Positions 24,497 through 37,500 of a DNA stretch of 64,000 nucleotides are shown here, piece by piece. The stretch is taken from assembly GCA_905178155.1 (NCBI GenBank), contig CAJINV010000011.1, positions 3,375,077 through 3,439,076 on the forward strand, in the 5' to 3' direction. The position numbers and the translations under genes are program-made. Source of the DNA: Amoebophrya sp. A120. Taxonomy: Eukaryota; Sar; Dinophyceae; Syndiniales; Amoebophryaceae. The notes under the pieces were generated by a model. The model had not been told where the DNA came from and did not search any database. It saw nothing but the letters and a program-made list of their open reading frames with translations. Within the stretch, counting starts at the first letter, position 1, and the number at the start of each line of letters is the position of its first letter.

Positions 24497-27400
24497 ATGC
24501 TAGAATTGCTGCAGCCGCGGCAACGAAGGCCCGCGAGAGAGGAGATGGAGAATCGAGCCGCGCAAGGCCGCATTCGTGGTTTCTTCCTTGCAAGCATTTG
24601 TCTCTGCGCCGTTGGCATCAATTTGTTCATCTCCGGGTGGGTGGCACACGCGGTCTCTCAAAACCAGGTCGACGCAGGAGAGACGTATACGCGGGCACTA
24701 GCGGTAGCTGGCAAGGATAGCCGTGAAGCTGCCGACGCAGACGAGAATGCTGAGGAGTCAACTGACACTTCTGCGGCGGCCGCGCTACCGCCACCAAGTG
24801 GAGGAGCGAAAACGTTCGCTGCTCGACAAGTTGCAGCTGAAGTAGATCATCATGGACTATCTTCGCTTGTTCCAGAAAGCAGCGCTGCTGGAGTTGCACC
24901 AGGAGCGGGACCGGCCACGGAGGGGACCACGCGCGGTCCGTCGCAAGTGGTAGCAACAGCAGCTTCGGGAACGGTTTCGTTTGTGCAACAAGGGCGTGCG
25001 ACCAACCTTGGCAGTACGAGCATAGAGACGGATTTTTCCGAGGGAGATGAGTCATCGAACCTGGTTCGTCGTGGAACCGATGCTAAGCTGCAGCACGGCG
25101 AGCGTTTCTCACCGTGGTCTGTAGGAGGACCAGCTGTATCTTCGGACGAAGACGACGGAAAGAACATCACGATAGAAAAGGCACTAAAAAATGCTACGGC
25201 TACAACTAATGCAGCGTCTGTTGTTGATTCGGTCGCAGGTAGTTCATCTCGAAGCGAACTGGTACGTGGATTGAACCGAAGGCAAAAACGTGAGGTGATT
25301 GTGGACACGTGCATCCGCCAAATTTACGAGGATATGCAAGTCGGTTGGAGCTCGGACGACGATCTCGCTGCCCCGCAGGAAAAGCTGTTGAGCGTCGCTC
25401 TGATGCGACGGTTCGTGAATGTGACCAGTGGAGAATTTCGCTTCTCGCTCGTTAGAGATTTTGCGGAGCGACAAGTTGCGGCGGGCCGGGTGGTTTGCCA
25501 ATCACGCCTTCCTATCCGCCCAGCATTTTTCCCGGAAATGTCTTTCTTCCTGTCGACTACGGACGGGTCGCTCGTCGTCAAAAATGACGGGGACGAAGGC
25601 AAAATGGGACCACCCAACTGGCTGGACCAGACGCAGCGTTTCTTCGAGCATGCGTTCGACCTCGACGGGGACAAGCTGGTTGCGGTCTACGAACCGGGCC
25701 TGCAGTGTCCAAGTCTGGCGGCGCCTGGCCTCCCCCCGCCGGAGGAGGACCCTAGTACCCCGGAAAGAGTACTACCTGGACCTCTACTGGGCCCCGCCGC
25801 CGCAAGGTTTGACCTGTTCCAGTGTTTGCTGCATCAGTCCGATTGGTTCTCCCGCGCTTCGGTCAATACGGTCTCGATTCAGGAACAGCATGACCAGCAG
25901 AGCTTTTCCGCGTTGGAATTGGAGCAGCAGTTGTTCATGATGCAACGGCGGAGCCACCCTTCCATTGACGAAAATGATCTTCGGTTTTTGAAGTCGCATT
26001 TCCACGATAAGCATCACCACTTGGGGCATAAAATTGATGAGTTCGCAGAGTCCGTACCAACAATCAAGGGCGTCCTCCAAAAGCATAACCTGGCTGACAA
26101 GGTTGTCTACATTCTCCAAAAGTTGATGGTCGGAGAAATCTACACGGCGCGGAACGGCAAAAACTTCCACCACAGCACGCTTGCGTTGGACTTACGGTGG
26201 CGAAAAGAGAAAGACCGTAATGAAAATACAGAAAATGAACGCTGCCGAGAGCTGCTGTTGGATGTAGTGCACGGGATAGCCTCCGCACTTGGTGTCGAAG
26301 ATCAGGAACGAGTTTTCTTCGGTTACTTGTACGCCAAACTGTACGCCAAAAAAAAAGGTGAGGACCCGCGGTGGCATTGGGACGAGGAAATCAAAACGCG
26401 TCACAAAGCAACAGATGAGCAGGGGCGTTCTTTCATGTACAACGACTTGCCGAGATTCTTTATCACGTTCAAGCGAGCTTTTGACCTGCAGGACCCGGAA
26501 CTCGATGTTGAGGACCAGGGAGAGTTTCTCCACGATTTTAAAAATGGCAACATTGTAGGTCGAGGGAACGGTGGTGGTTGTAGTGTGCACAATCGATTCC
26601 GAGTCTTCATTGCCCGTAAGGCTTTTCCCGCGCTTGTGTGGAAGAATGCAGAGTTGCTCGTGGAAAAAGTGAAGAAGGCGGCGCATGCGCATCAGCAGGA
26701 GATAGAAAAGCAGCACGCGGCGGAACAAGCAGAACATGACCGTGTGCTTCAGAGAGCTCGCGACCACCAGCACAAAAAAGAACAACAGGAGCGATTGCCT
26801 CGGCACAGCGCAGCACCCAAAGCGGCCCCGCAGCCAGCTTTCATCACAACGCTAAAGGGCGTTGAGCACGAGGCTTTCTTCTTCTGGAGCTTGGACGGCG
26901 CCGAGGTGAACAGATTGGGGGACAGCGGCTGGGACGACGGCGGCAAAAGAGACGAATACAAACGCCTGGCGTACGGTGTGCTGCGCGAGTTCCTCTACGC
27001 GATTCATATTCTGGTAGTCCACGCACGGAGCTTCGACTCGACGACTTCGAGTCGGTTTTCGTTTTCCTCGGATAGAAGTGTGATGCCTCATATTGAATCA
27101 CGTGTGAATGAAGAGAAAAATACGCCGGTATACAACGCACGCCTTTACTACGAGTGTTCCCACAAATACTATTTTGATCACGTCCACAACCTCCGATACG
27201 ATTACGACGTCGAGGAGAGGACTAAACTTGAAGCATGTTACCGCAACCGTCCGTTCGAGCATCTACTGCACCAGCTGGACTATCAACTGCAAAAATGTCT
27301 GAGTCTGGAAGATTGCAACTTGTCATGCTGTTTTTGGACTCTAAAAAAATTTGTATTGCATGACCAGCAATAGGGGCACAGTTTGTGCTACGCGGAAAGG

Positions 27401-27946
27401 GCATTTCTCATGCGGAAGGTGCATCAGGAAGCCCTCTAAAAGTCTGCGATGCTAGGTCATGCATTACAGGCGTCATGTGTCATGAGAAACATGCATGACA
27501 AACTTGGCAATCTTCCAGACCCAGACATTTTTGCATTTGATATGGACGACAAAAACACGAAGTCGAAAAGGGAACACAATTGGGGTGTCATCTTCAGCCA
27601 TGATGCCTTCGAGAAGATGACCGATGAGCAGTCTGAGATGGCCGATGCCCAGCTGGATCATTATTTTTTGATGCTCACCGAAAGCGCGGAAGCGCTGGGT
27701 ATGGCAACGGATGAGGGCGAGGGTGATGTCGACCACTACTGGAAGCCGCTGCGTTCGCTTTGGTCAAAAACAAAAAAATTCTTCTTCCATCGGAGAAAAG
27801 GTATAATGAAAATAATGAGAGAAGAGCTACAGGCGACAGCCGAGGCGCAGCAGCAGGAAGAAAAAGCCCGCGGACTTGTCGATGAGCGAACTTGGAGTGC
27901 GCATCTGGCTCACCGAACAAAATCTTTGAACCAAATAACCTTCTAG
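24497..27946 (+). CDS. Unrecognised type II membrane protein, about 1060 aa
   Basis: Two exons, 24497-27280 and 27548-27946, are separated by one introner. ATG 24497 is the first after an in-frame stop at 24407. A short basic N-terminus precedes one hydrophobic span at about residues 26-51 (GFFLASICLCAVGINLFISG), giving a signal anchor with a cytosolic N-terminus. The following 200 residues are low complexity. From about residue 260 the sequence looks folded: Cys in VDTCIRQIYEDM and VVCQSRLPIRPAFF, a GEIYTARNGKNFHHSTLAL stretch, a YLYAKLYAKKKGEDPRWHW stretch, and a helical His/Gln/Glu region. The C-terminus has aromatic-rich YYECSHKYYFDHVHNLRYDY. I recognise no family; a secretory-pathway or surface location is inferred from the anchor. 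Confidence 0.75.
27281..27542. mobile_element. Introner, family A (subfamily A3), 262 bp
   Basis: It begins TATCAACTGCAAAAATGTCT and ends TTTTTGCATTTGATA, flanked by TGGAC. Excision joins LLHQLD to DKNTKSKREH. Its interior matches the reverse complement of the element at 60430. Confidence 0.9.
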
Positions 27947-28649
27947 ACGATCCACCACCAGCACCACCTCCATCTCAAGAACCAGTAGCGCTGCAACCAC
28001 GACGAGTCGTACCAGTCTTCAAACTATGCGGGTTTCCGTTTTGACAAAGGTCACGGCCGCGGAAAGCACTTTTTGCTTCTTTACTAAACTTCTGTCAGCG
28101 TTTTTTTGCAATTTTCAATCTTGATGAAGCCTCGCTGTGCGTCAGGCTGCCTGTTGATGAAGACTTTTTAAGTAAAACAAACTTAGAACCTGAACCATCG
28201 TCCGTATCTGCTTGATTACAAACAAGCTCGCACGCCGACAAATGCGAGCAAAAGATTGATTTTGAACAAAGTGGAGAGTATCCCAAAACTTTTAGTGTTT
28301 GTTTGGTTTACTCACGTCTTGAGATCACAGTGGTCCGCAAAACACGATCCAAGAAATTACTTACTTGCCCTTTCTGGATCGGGAAATTGTATAAAAGCTT
28401 TTGGGAAAAAATACGAGTTCCACGATCGATGAAGACTTGAACAAATCTATCATGCACGCAAGCTTCTCTACTCTTCATTTGGATTTACAGCAGCGCCAGC
28501 GACACAAAAAAGTTTTTCTATTCACTCCTTTGGTTTTGCGTTCTTTAACTTTATCCGACACAAGTAAAGATAGACAAAATTTCGATCAAAGTCCTTTGCT
28601 TAGCATTAGCCATACTGTTGATCAAGACTGACAAACTCAACCCTACAAG
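27947..28649. other. Intergenic region
   Basis: About 700 AT-rich bases. Short open frames are present but none has a domain. No introner or RNA gene is seen. Confidence 0.5.
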
Positions 28650-30637
28650 ATGTGTTTCGGGCATTGGATGCAATGTTCGTTCATGTCCGGAGCCCCGCAG
28701 TTCGGGCGCAAGGAGAAGGCCGAAACGCAGAGGAAACAGATTTTCAACGAGCTGCCGCAGTACGAAATTCCGTATGCATTGCAAATATGTCTGGGACGAG
28801 GTCTGGAAGGATGTAAATTGTAATGCTGCATTTGGATTCCAGAAAAAAACTGTATTGCATGAGCAGCAAAGGGAATGCAATTTTTCCTACGCGGAGAGCG
28901 CATTTGTCATGCGGAATAGGCATCAAGAACCCCTCAAAAAATCTGTGATGCTACGGCGTGCATCACAGATATCATGGCTGATGCAAAACGTGCATGACAA
29001 GTCCCATAATATTCCAGACCCAGACATTTTTGCAATTGATATTCCGGCCAAGTGCACCAAGCCGCTCGGCACGGACCGGACCCGCAACCTGATCAACCTG
29101 TACAGCTTCCACCCGCTCTATGGAAGCGTCAGGTTTGAAATCGTCAAAGTTGAAATAATCTGTAATGCATAAAATGCATGACCCGAGGCGCGTGTGTTGC
29201 AGAGCAGGCAAGTGAGGCCGATTGTAAGCCTGTTTGGGGTTACAGCTCGAGCTGCTAAAGTAGCATTAGAAAATCGCTCTTCTTTGCTTAAACAGCATGA
29301 CAAACTGGATTTAGGGACCACCGAAATTTGTCATGCGCCACTTGGCAACTGGGTTCCAACTGGCATCCATTTTATGCATGACAAATTATTTCAACTTTGT
29401 CGATTTCAACTCTGACACATCCATACGCTCCCGAAATCCGGTCTGCAGCTGGAGGGCGAGAACTCCGTCCACAGCACGCTGGCGGATTTGGCGAATGGGA
29501 AAACGAAAAACGGAAAAATAAATCCTCCAAATGACCGCGGTAACAAACCAACCGCAAATGGCAACGGGTACAACCACACAACGCAAAATGATAACTCCGA
29601 GAATGAGGAGGAGGAGGAAGTTGAAAAACAGCAGTACATGGAGCGGCACATGGTTTTGTCGGAAAAAGGACTGATCTTCGGCTCCGCCACGCACTTAGAC
29701 GGCCAGGTCCTGAACATGCACAGCAGTGTGGCCAAGCAGCACTGTGCTTTGCTCCACAACAACGGGAAGCTGTTTTTGAAAGCGATCGACGGTGTGACGA
29801 AAATCTGGTCCATGACCGAATGGAAGAAGGTGTTGAATCGAAAAGCGTCGGAAGCGAAGGACAAGGAGCCCATCCGGTGGATCGGGAATAGCGACGAGTT
29901 TAAACTGTTGGAAATCACGGGGATTGATAAACTGCAGAAAGTCTCGAAAAACCGGTGCGTGTTTCAACTTGGGGACTCACCGACGGTTTATTGGATCGAC
30001 TACAAGGAACTACCGCTCGGGGACACAGAGCACGAGGAGGGATTGGCGGAATTGTCAAAGGTATAGTTGTACTTACAAAGTTTTTTATTCGAATCATTCA
30101 AATTCTGATTCTCTCGATAATTAATGTTAATGACAGTGACGTGTAATGCTGAATTTGATTTGTGTAGTTAAAGTTATTGCTCGTTATGAGCCTGACTTTT
30201 GCGAATGCGATTCATTCGAAGTTTTCGAACTTTACTTGTAACAGCTTGACCGGGAGCGTGACAAGGACACCAGAAAAAAGGATCGCGACCGCGACGATGA
30301 ACGCGATAATTACAATGAGAAACACAAGCGGAGTCGAAGTCGCGGGCGCAGTCGAGAACGGGACCGCGATCGCGACCGCGCTCCTGCACGGGACAGTCGC
30401 GAAAGGGATCGGAGGAACGACCGCAGAAGGTGAGATGGTGAAGTCTTTGGAGTTTATCTTTATGAAATAATCTAGTAAACACTGTGACCGTAAGTTCATG
30501 CTCACTCCCATTGCGAAAGATGATTTCCTCCGACATGTATTCGCACAGCGACAGAAGTCCAATTTCATCACGGCAAAGCAGCACAAAAGTGACGAAATTC
30601 ACACAACAGCGCCATTCATTGTGTTTCCAGTTCATGA
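28650..30637 (+). CDS. FHA-like domain protein with RD/RS tail, about 338 aa (possible SNIP1-type splicing factor)
   Basis: Five exons (28650-28772, 29047-29118, 29431-30060, 30245-30429, 30631-30637) join in frame; the first two breaks are introners, the last two GT-AG introns. ATG 28650 opens the frame; ATG 28683 (MSGAPQFGRKEKAETQ) may be the real start. Residues about 135-255 resemble a forkhead-associated domain: GLIFGSATHLDGQVLN, then HSSVAKQHCALLHNNGKLFL, where the SxxKQHC segment matches the phosphopeptide-binding loop region seen in SNIP1/Pml1-like FHA domains. The tail is alternating Arg/Asp/Ser (LDRERDKDTRKKDRDRD onward, then KRSRSRGRSRERD), typical of splicing proteins. A role in pre-mRNA processing is inferred from FHA plus RD/RS; in SNIP1 the order is reversed. 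The last exon supplies only Ser and the stop. Confidence 0.65.
28773..29041. mobile_element. Introner, family A (subfamily A3), 269 bp
   Basis: It begins TATGCATTGCAAATATGTCT and ends TTTTTGCAATTGATA, flanked by TTCCG. The left arm has a 6-bp insert within its TIR. Excision joins LPQYEIP to AKCTKPLGTD. Confidence 0.88.
29119..29425. mobile_element. Introner, single-copy terminus type, 307 bp
   Basis: The arms TATGGAAGCGTCAGG and CTGACACATCCATA enclose a long inverted AAATCGTCAAAGTTGAAATA / TATTTCAACTTTGTCGATTT pair. CGCTC flanks both sides. Excision joins YSFHPL to PKSGLQLEGE. Confidence 0.87.
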
Positions 30638-31562
30638 TGTGGCCTTCTGCACCTGCGTTAGTTAGGATGCATGGCCACTGTTCATCCAGTGCCCAATTTT
30701 TGTTCGTAAAAAACAGTTTGACTCGTCGTCTCGTTTGTCACTTAAATCGGTCCTGAGTTGCTCCACATAAAATTCGGTTTGGCACGTCGTTTCGTTTACT
30801 GAATTCTTGTCGGTTTTGCGTGTCATAGTCTACTTACAACTTCGGTGCGGGTGCAGCTTCAGTCCCTGCTTACCACGTGCGCTTTGCCGTATTAAAGTAG
30901 AACTAATAATTCTTTCGTAACAAGTGCTACATGATCGGACGTCTTAGTAAGTACCCTGCTACAACTCGTAGTTCTAGCCGACCTGATTTAGCATTAGCGC
31001 AGAGAACAACTCCAATTTCGGTAAGTGAAATCGTACGGAAGATCTTGATCAGCCGCTCCAAAATTTTACCCCTTCATCAGAGCGAATTTACTCCTATAAT
31101 TGTGAAATCCCCCACATTGTCTACCTTTACCCAAAATTAGCTATCCCCAAAGAAACGTCGCGACTGTTTACCCAGGCACTATTGAATGAAGTTTCGCAAC
31201 AAGTAAGTAGATACCAACATAACATAGAGATGCATATTTATTTCATCTGCGAGTAGGAGTAAATACAGTATTTTGCTAGAGTTCTGAAGCAATAATTTTT
31301 GGATTTGCAGAGGACGAGATCTATGTGATCTCCATCCGTGGTTCTTGGTGTATGATCGAAAAGAACGTCGAAAATCATGGTACCACGTGCTAGAAGCGCC
31401 GCAGCTCCGCACTTAAGGAGAAGTACAATAGTACCCAGCAGCGGGCGTAGGCCGGGATATAAAGGTTTTTCACCAGCGCGAACTGCACCACCATACTAGC
31501 TCCACCAGTCGGGGGTGGTCATTTTGACCACTGAACGGCACCGGCGTAAGTGAAAAATCGAA
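30638..31562. other. Intergenic region
   Basis: About 925 bp upstream of the first formin. No gene, introner or recognisable RNA is seen. Confidence 0.5.
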
Positions 31563-34500
31563 ATGTCGGCTTCCACTTCCCCTCCGCGAACCCCCGCTAG
31601 CACGGCTAGCAAACCGGGCATGTTGCCCGGCGCGAAAATGGTGCTCCCAAAGCCGCCGGTTCCCAGCGGCCTAGCGACGCCGACCAAAGCCGCCCAGGAA
31701 GCGGAGCGGGCGAACCGCAGCTCGGTGACGGACTTTACGAAGTTGATCCGGGGTGCGAGCGCGGTGCGCGAAGAGGCGTTTACGTTGAACGTGAAAATCG
31801 CCTATTTGAACAAAACCGTGAAATACGCCTTCAACCGGAGGGAAAAGGTGTCCGACCAGGTGGAGCGGTTGTGCGGCGTGCGCGACGTGCCCTACGACGA
31901 GGACGCAAACTACCAAGTTTTGCTTCGCATGGCGCCGAAGCACCTGCAGAAGTACGCCATCGGGGAAGAAGATTTCTACACTTTGGAAGATAACGCGGAC
32001 GTCCGACTAGTCGGGGGCTCGGATTTTGTCAACACCGCCCTGCAAAAAATCAGCGAAATCTCCTCGGGGTTTGCGGCTTCCGCCCCCGGGGAGAAGCTCG
32101 AGCAAAGCTCACAGGACGAGTTGCTCCGCTGGTGCGACTCGTTACTCAGGAATTGCGGGATAGTGGGTACTACTAGGAGACTCCATAAATTATTTTTGGC
32201 TTTTCTACTTTGCGTTAACTCTAAAGAGCACGACACTAAAACTAATTCAAATCCAATTCAAACCGATTTCAAATCTGCGGGCTATTGCAGCCTTTGGGCT
32301 TGTGGCAGGTGTGTTGGCCTAGAGTGGCCGCGATCCGCTTATTGTGTCGCGTCTGCCCTCTTCCGGTCATTATGTGACACGAGAATTCTCGGCAAAGCGG
32401 GTTTTCCTGGTAAGGTTTCTAACGATTGCGGGGCCATGTGTGTAGGCCATCGCGCGGAGGACCGTGCTTGACTTTTGTGATCCCTGTTCATGTGGTTCAT
32501 AGCATCAGCAGGGACACAACCTTGCCCGTGGTGTTGCCTCCGCCCGTATTCCCATGGTGCACGATTCACAGTCGAAAGGGGTCGGGGCTCGAGCGCTTCT
32601 GGAGACACACTCCAACAGGGCAGCCATTTCTTTTGGCTCGTGTTCTGGCAAGGAAGAGGCTGGCGGCCGCCGTATTTATTCTTCGCTGTGCCAAGCAATG
32701 AGCTTCGGGCACTCGCTCGCCCCCATTTTCCGAACTCCCTTTTTGTCAGGGACATGCCATTGCTGGAGGAATTGGCTGGGGGGGCGGTAGCTTTTTACGA
32801 CGACTGGAGGCAACTGACACCTGTGGCAACATTTCGCCTCTGCTGCTATTGCGCTCGCATGCATTATCCTAAAGGCGGCGCGTTCCGGCTGTGAAGACCG
32901 GCGACTTTCTGTCGATATGTGTTTGGCCTCTCCACTTCTGTTTTTCAAACGGAGATCAAATTTGAAAGGAGTTGGAAATAAGTTAGAAAAAAGTTAGGAC
33001 CTGGAATGTAATATGGCTAACTTTTTTCTACCTCTTTCTAACTTTTTTCTAACTTCAAACCAATTTCGATTTGAAATTGGTCTCGGACCTCAATTTCGAT
33101 TTGAAATTGACCAGAGTTGCCAATTTCGATTTGAAATGGGCCCGGGAGGCCAATTTCGATTTGAAATTGGATTGGTTGGTGGATTTCGATTTGAAATTTC
33201 TTCGGGGTTTCAATTTTGGCCCACAATTGCCAGCGATTGCCCTTCGATTCCGTATCGTCGAGCCATCTTGTAGAGCCCCCAAGCGCCTCGCATCAGGCCC
33301 CGTCGTTATTAGGCCCCACGAGATGTGGCGGGGTCGTCGGCTTCGACATGCGGCTGTCAAAGGCACTGAGGGTTCCACAGATGCGTTGGCTTCTTTGTCC
33401 GATCGATTTCGATCGTGGATGGAGGTAAGTTTCTCTTCTTGTGAGCATTTGATCCTTGGGCGCCTTTGTGCCGGCTTCTCTGGGGGTGGTAGGTTTTCTA
33501 GTGGCGGCGTTGTAACATAGCTGGAGCGTGTAGCCGAGCAAGATGGCTTTCATGGATGGTTGAGGTAGCTCCGCTGGTGCGACTCGTTACTCAGGAATTG
33601 CGGGATAGTCGGTAGAAGCAGACTTTGCATATGTTTTTTTTGGCTTGTTTTCTTTGCGCTCAATGTCAAGATGAGCTTCTTGTTGTTTTCCTTTTCCATG
33701 TTTCATTATAGTGGCACCATGAGGAAGGAGCACACGGCACTTGTTGTCAACATGCATTGACACAAAGAATTCCATTTCATCAAGCACTGAAGTCTTCAAA
33801 GCGCTCCCAGTCTCCAGCAAATATTGTATGTAGTGAGGTCACCGAACGGTTCTAACCAGGGAGTTTTTTTGACACCTACCGTGAAAAACGACCGGCAGTT
33901 TTCAAGCGGCCGGAGGTGTTTTTGAGCATAAAAAGTTTTCACCTATCAAGCGGCCGGGGCGTTTGCGGCAAAAAGGCCCGGTCGAAAACTATCGATTCGC
34001 ACTGGATAAAACGACGCAGGGGAGCCGGCAAAACGGGCGCCCTTCTGAGGCGCCCGCCGCCTTGGTTTCTGGCGATTCGGGGCGCCCAAAAAGGGGCGCG
34101 CAAAAAACGCGCCCAAAATCAGAACAGCGAAACAGCATGGCGCGGAAGCGATTTCGGAGCATTTTGGGCGGCCGCGAAAGCGGCCGCCTTTTCGCCGGTT
34201 TGAGAGCCTGGGAAGCTTTGCAAAAAGCGCCGGCGTGAAAAATAAAAACGCGGAAAATAAAAAGCGCCCCAGACGCGCAAAGCCAACCCGCATGCTATGG
34301 GCCCGCTTTTTCTTCGCTTTTTGGGCGCCCCCCGTGGCACCCAGATCGGCCCCATAGCATCGGGGCTGGCTTTCGGAAAGGAATTTTGGAAATGTGCCAA
34401 AATTTGTGCGAGTTGCTCCCAGGACGAGTTGCTCCGCTGGTGCGACTCGTTACTCAGGAATTGCGGGATAGTGGGTACTAGCACACTGCATAATTTTTGT

Positions 34501-37500
34501 TAGCTTTTCATGAGGAAAGGAGGAATCGAATGAGCACGACGCGACACTTGTCAATATGCCGCATGTTCACTACATAGCGAACTTCATGATTTCATCAAGC
34601 AGTGAACGACAAATCGCTCCCAGTTCATCTTTCCACCAAGGAGATTTCCAAACACGACTTTACAGGTCAAATCGGCGAATGGTTCGCATCTGAGGTGATA
34701 TCGCTGAAGGGCATCCGAGTCCTCTTCAACGCGCTGGTCAACGTGCAGAAGACCGAGAACGTGCAGCTGATGGAGCGGATTGTGGGTGTGATCATCGGCA
34801 TTTTGACCATTTTGCTGCAGTTCGAAGCGGGGATTGTGTGGACCGAAAAGGAATTGATGCTGGACGAGGATTTGTTAGAATCTCTCGTATGCGTCCTGTT
34901 CGGGAAAATGCGGTCCAAAGCGAACATTTCGCTGTTAAAAACCATGGGCTCGCGGGACGTGCGCTACACGCTGAACACCCGGAAACTCGCGTCCGCGTTC
35001 CTCTGTACGATGCTGCAACAGTTCCACAAAGACGTACCTCTCGCATTGAATAAAGCCTTCATGCGGCAGCCCGACGCGACGGTGAGCAGTTACTACAGCA
35101 TGATGGTCGAGTATCGTACGAAAAAAGTGTTTCACTGTAAGGATCTTGCAAGTTTTGCATCACAAGTTTGTTCTACATCACAGAGAAAATTTGCCATGCG
35201 AGATTCCAAAGGGAAAACACAGCGAAAAATCTAGTGTCTTGCATGTGTAGCAAGACAAACACGTCTAAGATACAGTTTCTGCATTACAAGTTTACAGTGA
35301 AACAGTTTTTTCTTGCGATATCGAGTTAAGCTCCGAGGACCCGCTGTACAACCTGGTTCTTGTCGTGTTTCTCTTCCTAGTCGAGCAGGACGACGTGAAG
35401 CAGCAGATCTTCAAATACCTCGACTCGGAACTCGCAGGCGCAGAAACCAACAAGTGGAAGATATTACAATGAAAAATGCCCCCTCCCCATAACAAAACGG
35501 AATTCTGTGATGCAGATTTGTGGTCACAAATCAGCTTTGTGATGCTAGCAGGGAAGAGATGCTAGCAGGGGAGAGACCCTAAACCCTGGAAACGGGAAAT
35601 AGCATGACAAATTGCCTCCAAACGAGGGACCAACTGCGCCTCTACTTGGCCTTCTAGCAACACACAACGATTTGTGTATTCAAATACAGCAACACAAATT
35701 TCGTTTTTGATATGGGGAGGGGGGATCTTTCCTTTTGATAGAAGAAACGCGCGAACGCGCCCGCGAACAGCAAGAAAATGCTGGTGGAAGACTCGTATCA
35801 AATGCAAATATGTCTGGGTCTGGAAGATTCTTACATTTGTCATGCATGTCTGACATGACTCGAGAATCTGTGATGCATGGGCACGAAAAGGCTCTCCTAT
35901 CTGTCATGCAAAAACGTTGTTTCTCATGCGAAATACGCAACACATAGCAGCTCAAAAATTTGTCATGCTAGCAGCTGCGTATTGCAGTCCGGCTATCATC
36001 CACTTTTAGCATGACAAGTTTCCAGACCCAGACATTTTTGCATTTGATAACTCGCTGTTATCCTCCCTCGCCACCGCCTGCGCGGAGACGGAGCGGTTGG
36101 AACTGTCCGGCGGGCAGGGTGGGGGCGGCCTGGCCACCGGGGCGGATTCGATCGAGAATCTGAAGCAAACCCTGCGCAAAATGGACGAGAGGAGGCGAAA
36201 AGTGGAGGCGGATCTGCGGAAGGCGCACCAGGCGATGTGCAAAATGGTCGAACTGGTGGATGTGGACAACGCGCTGGTGAACCAGTCCCTCCGGGCCATC
36301 GTCCGCTACGGCTGGGACAGCATTCACTGGCAGAAGGGGTACACCTGTCTGCACTTCGCTGCGGAGTGCATGGAGGCTCCGAACGTGGTGGAATTGCTGG
36401 CGCTGCTAGCGAAGGATATGAACGAGAGGGACGCGACGGGCAAGCGACCGTTGGATTACGCACGGAAGGAGCGAAAGCAGGCCAATGTGGAGGTGTTGGA
36501 AAAGATGAGAAACCAGTTCTACCGGCAGCAGCAGGCGGAACGGGCGATTCAAAAGAGACAGAACATAGACTACGCGAGACAGGTACAACTCATGATGGGA
36601 GGTTTTTGATGATTGAGATGCACACGTTCGTGGTTGTATCCACAGCTACTCGTGGTTGTGATTTTCGCTTAGAAGTTAAGGTTTGATGTTGAAAATGTTG
36701 TTTCTGGTCTCGTTTGCATTTGTCAAACTCATAATTGCAGGTCGAGATCCCGGAGAATTTAACGCCCACCCTCCGCGCCGGGATCGAAGCCGTTCTGCAG
36801 ATGGGCTGGAAAAAGATCAAGTGGCCGAACGGGTTTTCCGCCCTCCACTTGGCCGCGCAGTGCGGAAACCTCGAGGTGGTGAAAATCCTTCTCGAAAGAG
36901 TTGTGGGCGTCGGCGAAGACTACGAGGCGCGCGACAAGCTCGGCAACTCGCCGCTGGACTACGCGGTTTCGAGCAAGCACGAGATCGTCGCGGACTACCT
37001 GCGCAGGTACGACCCCAAGACCATGGGCGCGAAGAAGGAGAGCGATGAGGCGTTGACGTTGTCCCCCGGCCCCCGACCGGAGCGGGACCAGCTCGCGGAC
37101 GAGGCGGGGAGCAAGCGGAAACTGCCCGAATCGCCGGTTTTTTCCGCGCCGGACCGGAAAAATTTGCCGCAGAAGATCCCGGATAGCGTGACGGACGAGA
37201 AGGTGAAGAAAAATTTAGAGGACGTGATGTCCAAGGGGTATGGCGCGATCAACCGCATGCGGTGGCCGCGGGGGAAATCGCCGTTGCACGACGCCTGCGA
37301 AAAGGGAGACCTCCCGGTGGCCCTGTGGCTGCTGAAGTTCGGCGCGGATCCGTATAAAAAAGACGAGTACGGGAAGTCCGCGATCAGTTACGCGGACGAC
37401 AATGGGTTTAAAGCGGTCTCGGACGGCATCAAGAAGGAATGGAAGATTATGCACTGCAAAAGTACAGTACTAGTAGTAATCGCAGTCACGCATTACAGAT

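Larger units (their letters stand above)
32167..34665 (+). other. 2.5-kb GT-AG intron of formin 1
   Basis: Donor GGTACTACT at 32166 and acceptor TTTACAG at 34665 join GTG-G to GT-CAA, giving IVGQIGEWF, which aligns with VPGPLGEWF of formin 2. It is ten times longer than other introns here because it holds two partial copies of the preceding exon end, a minisatellite and a truncated 735-bp repeat. Confidence 0.8.

Noticed and set aside
33013-33273. Forward frame with repeated QFRFEI units
   Set aside because: It is the translation of an intronic 30-bp minisatellite; formin 2 has no matching insertion.
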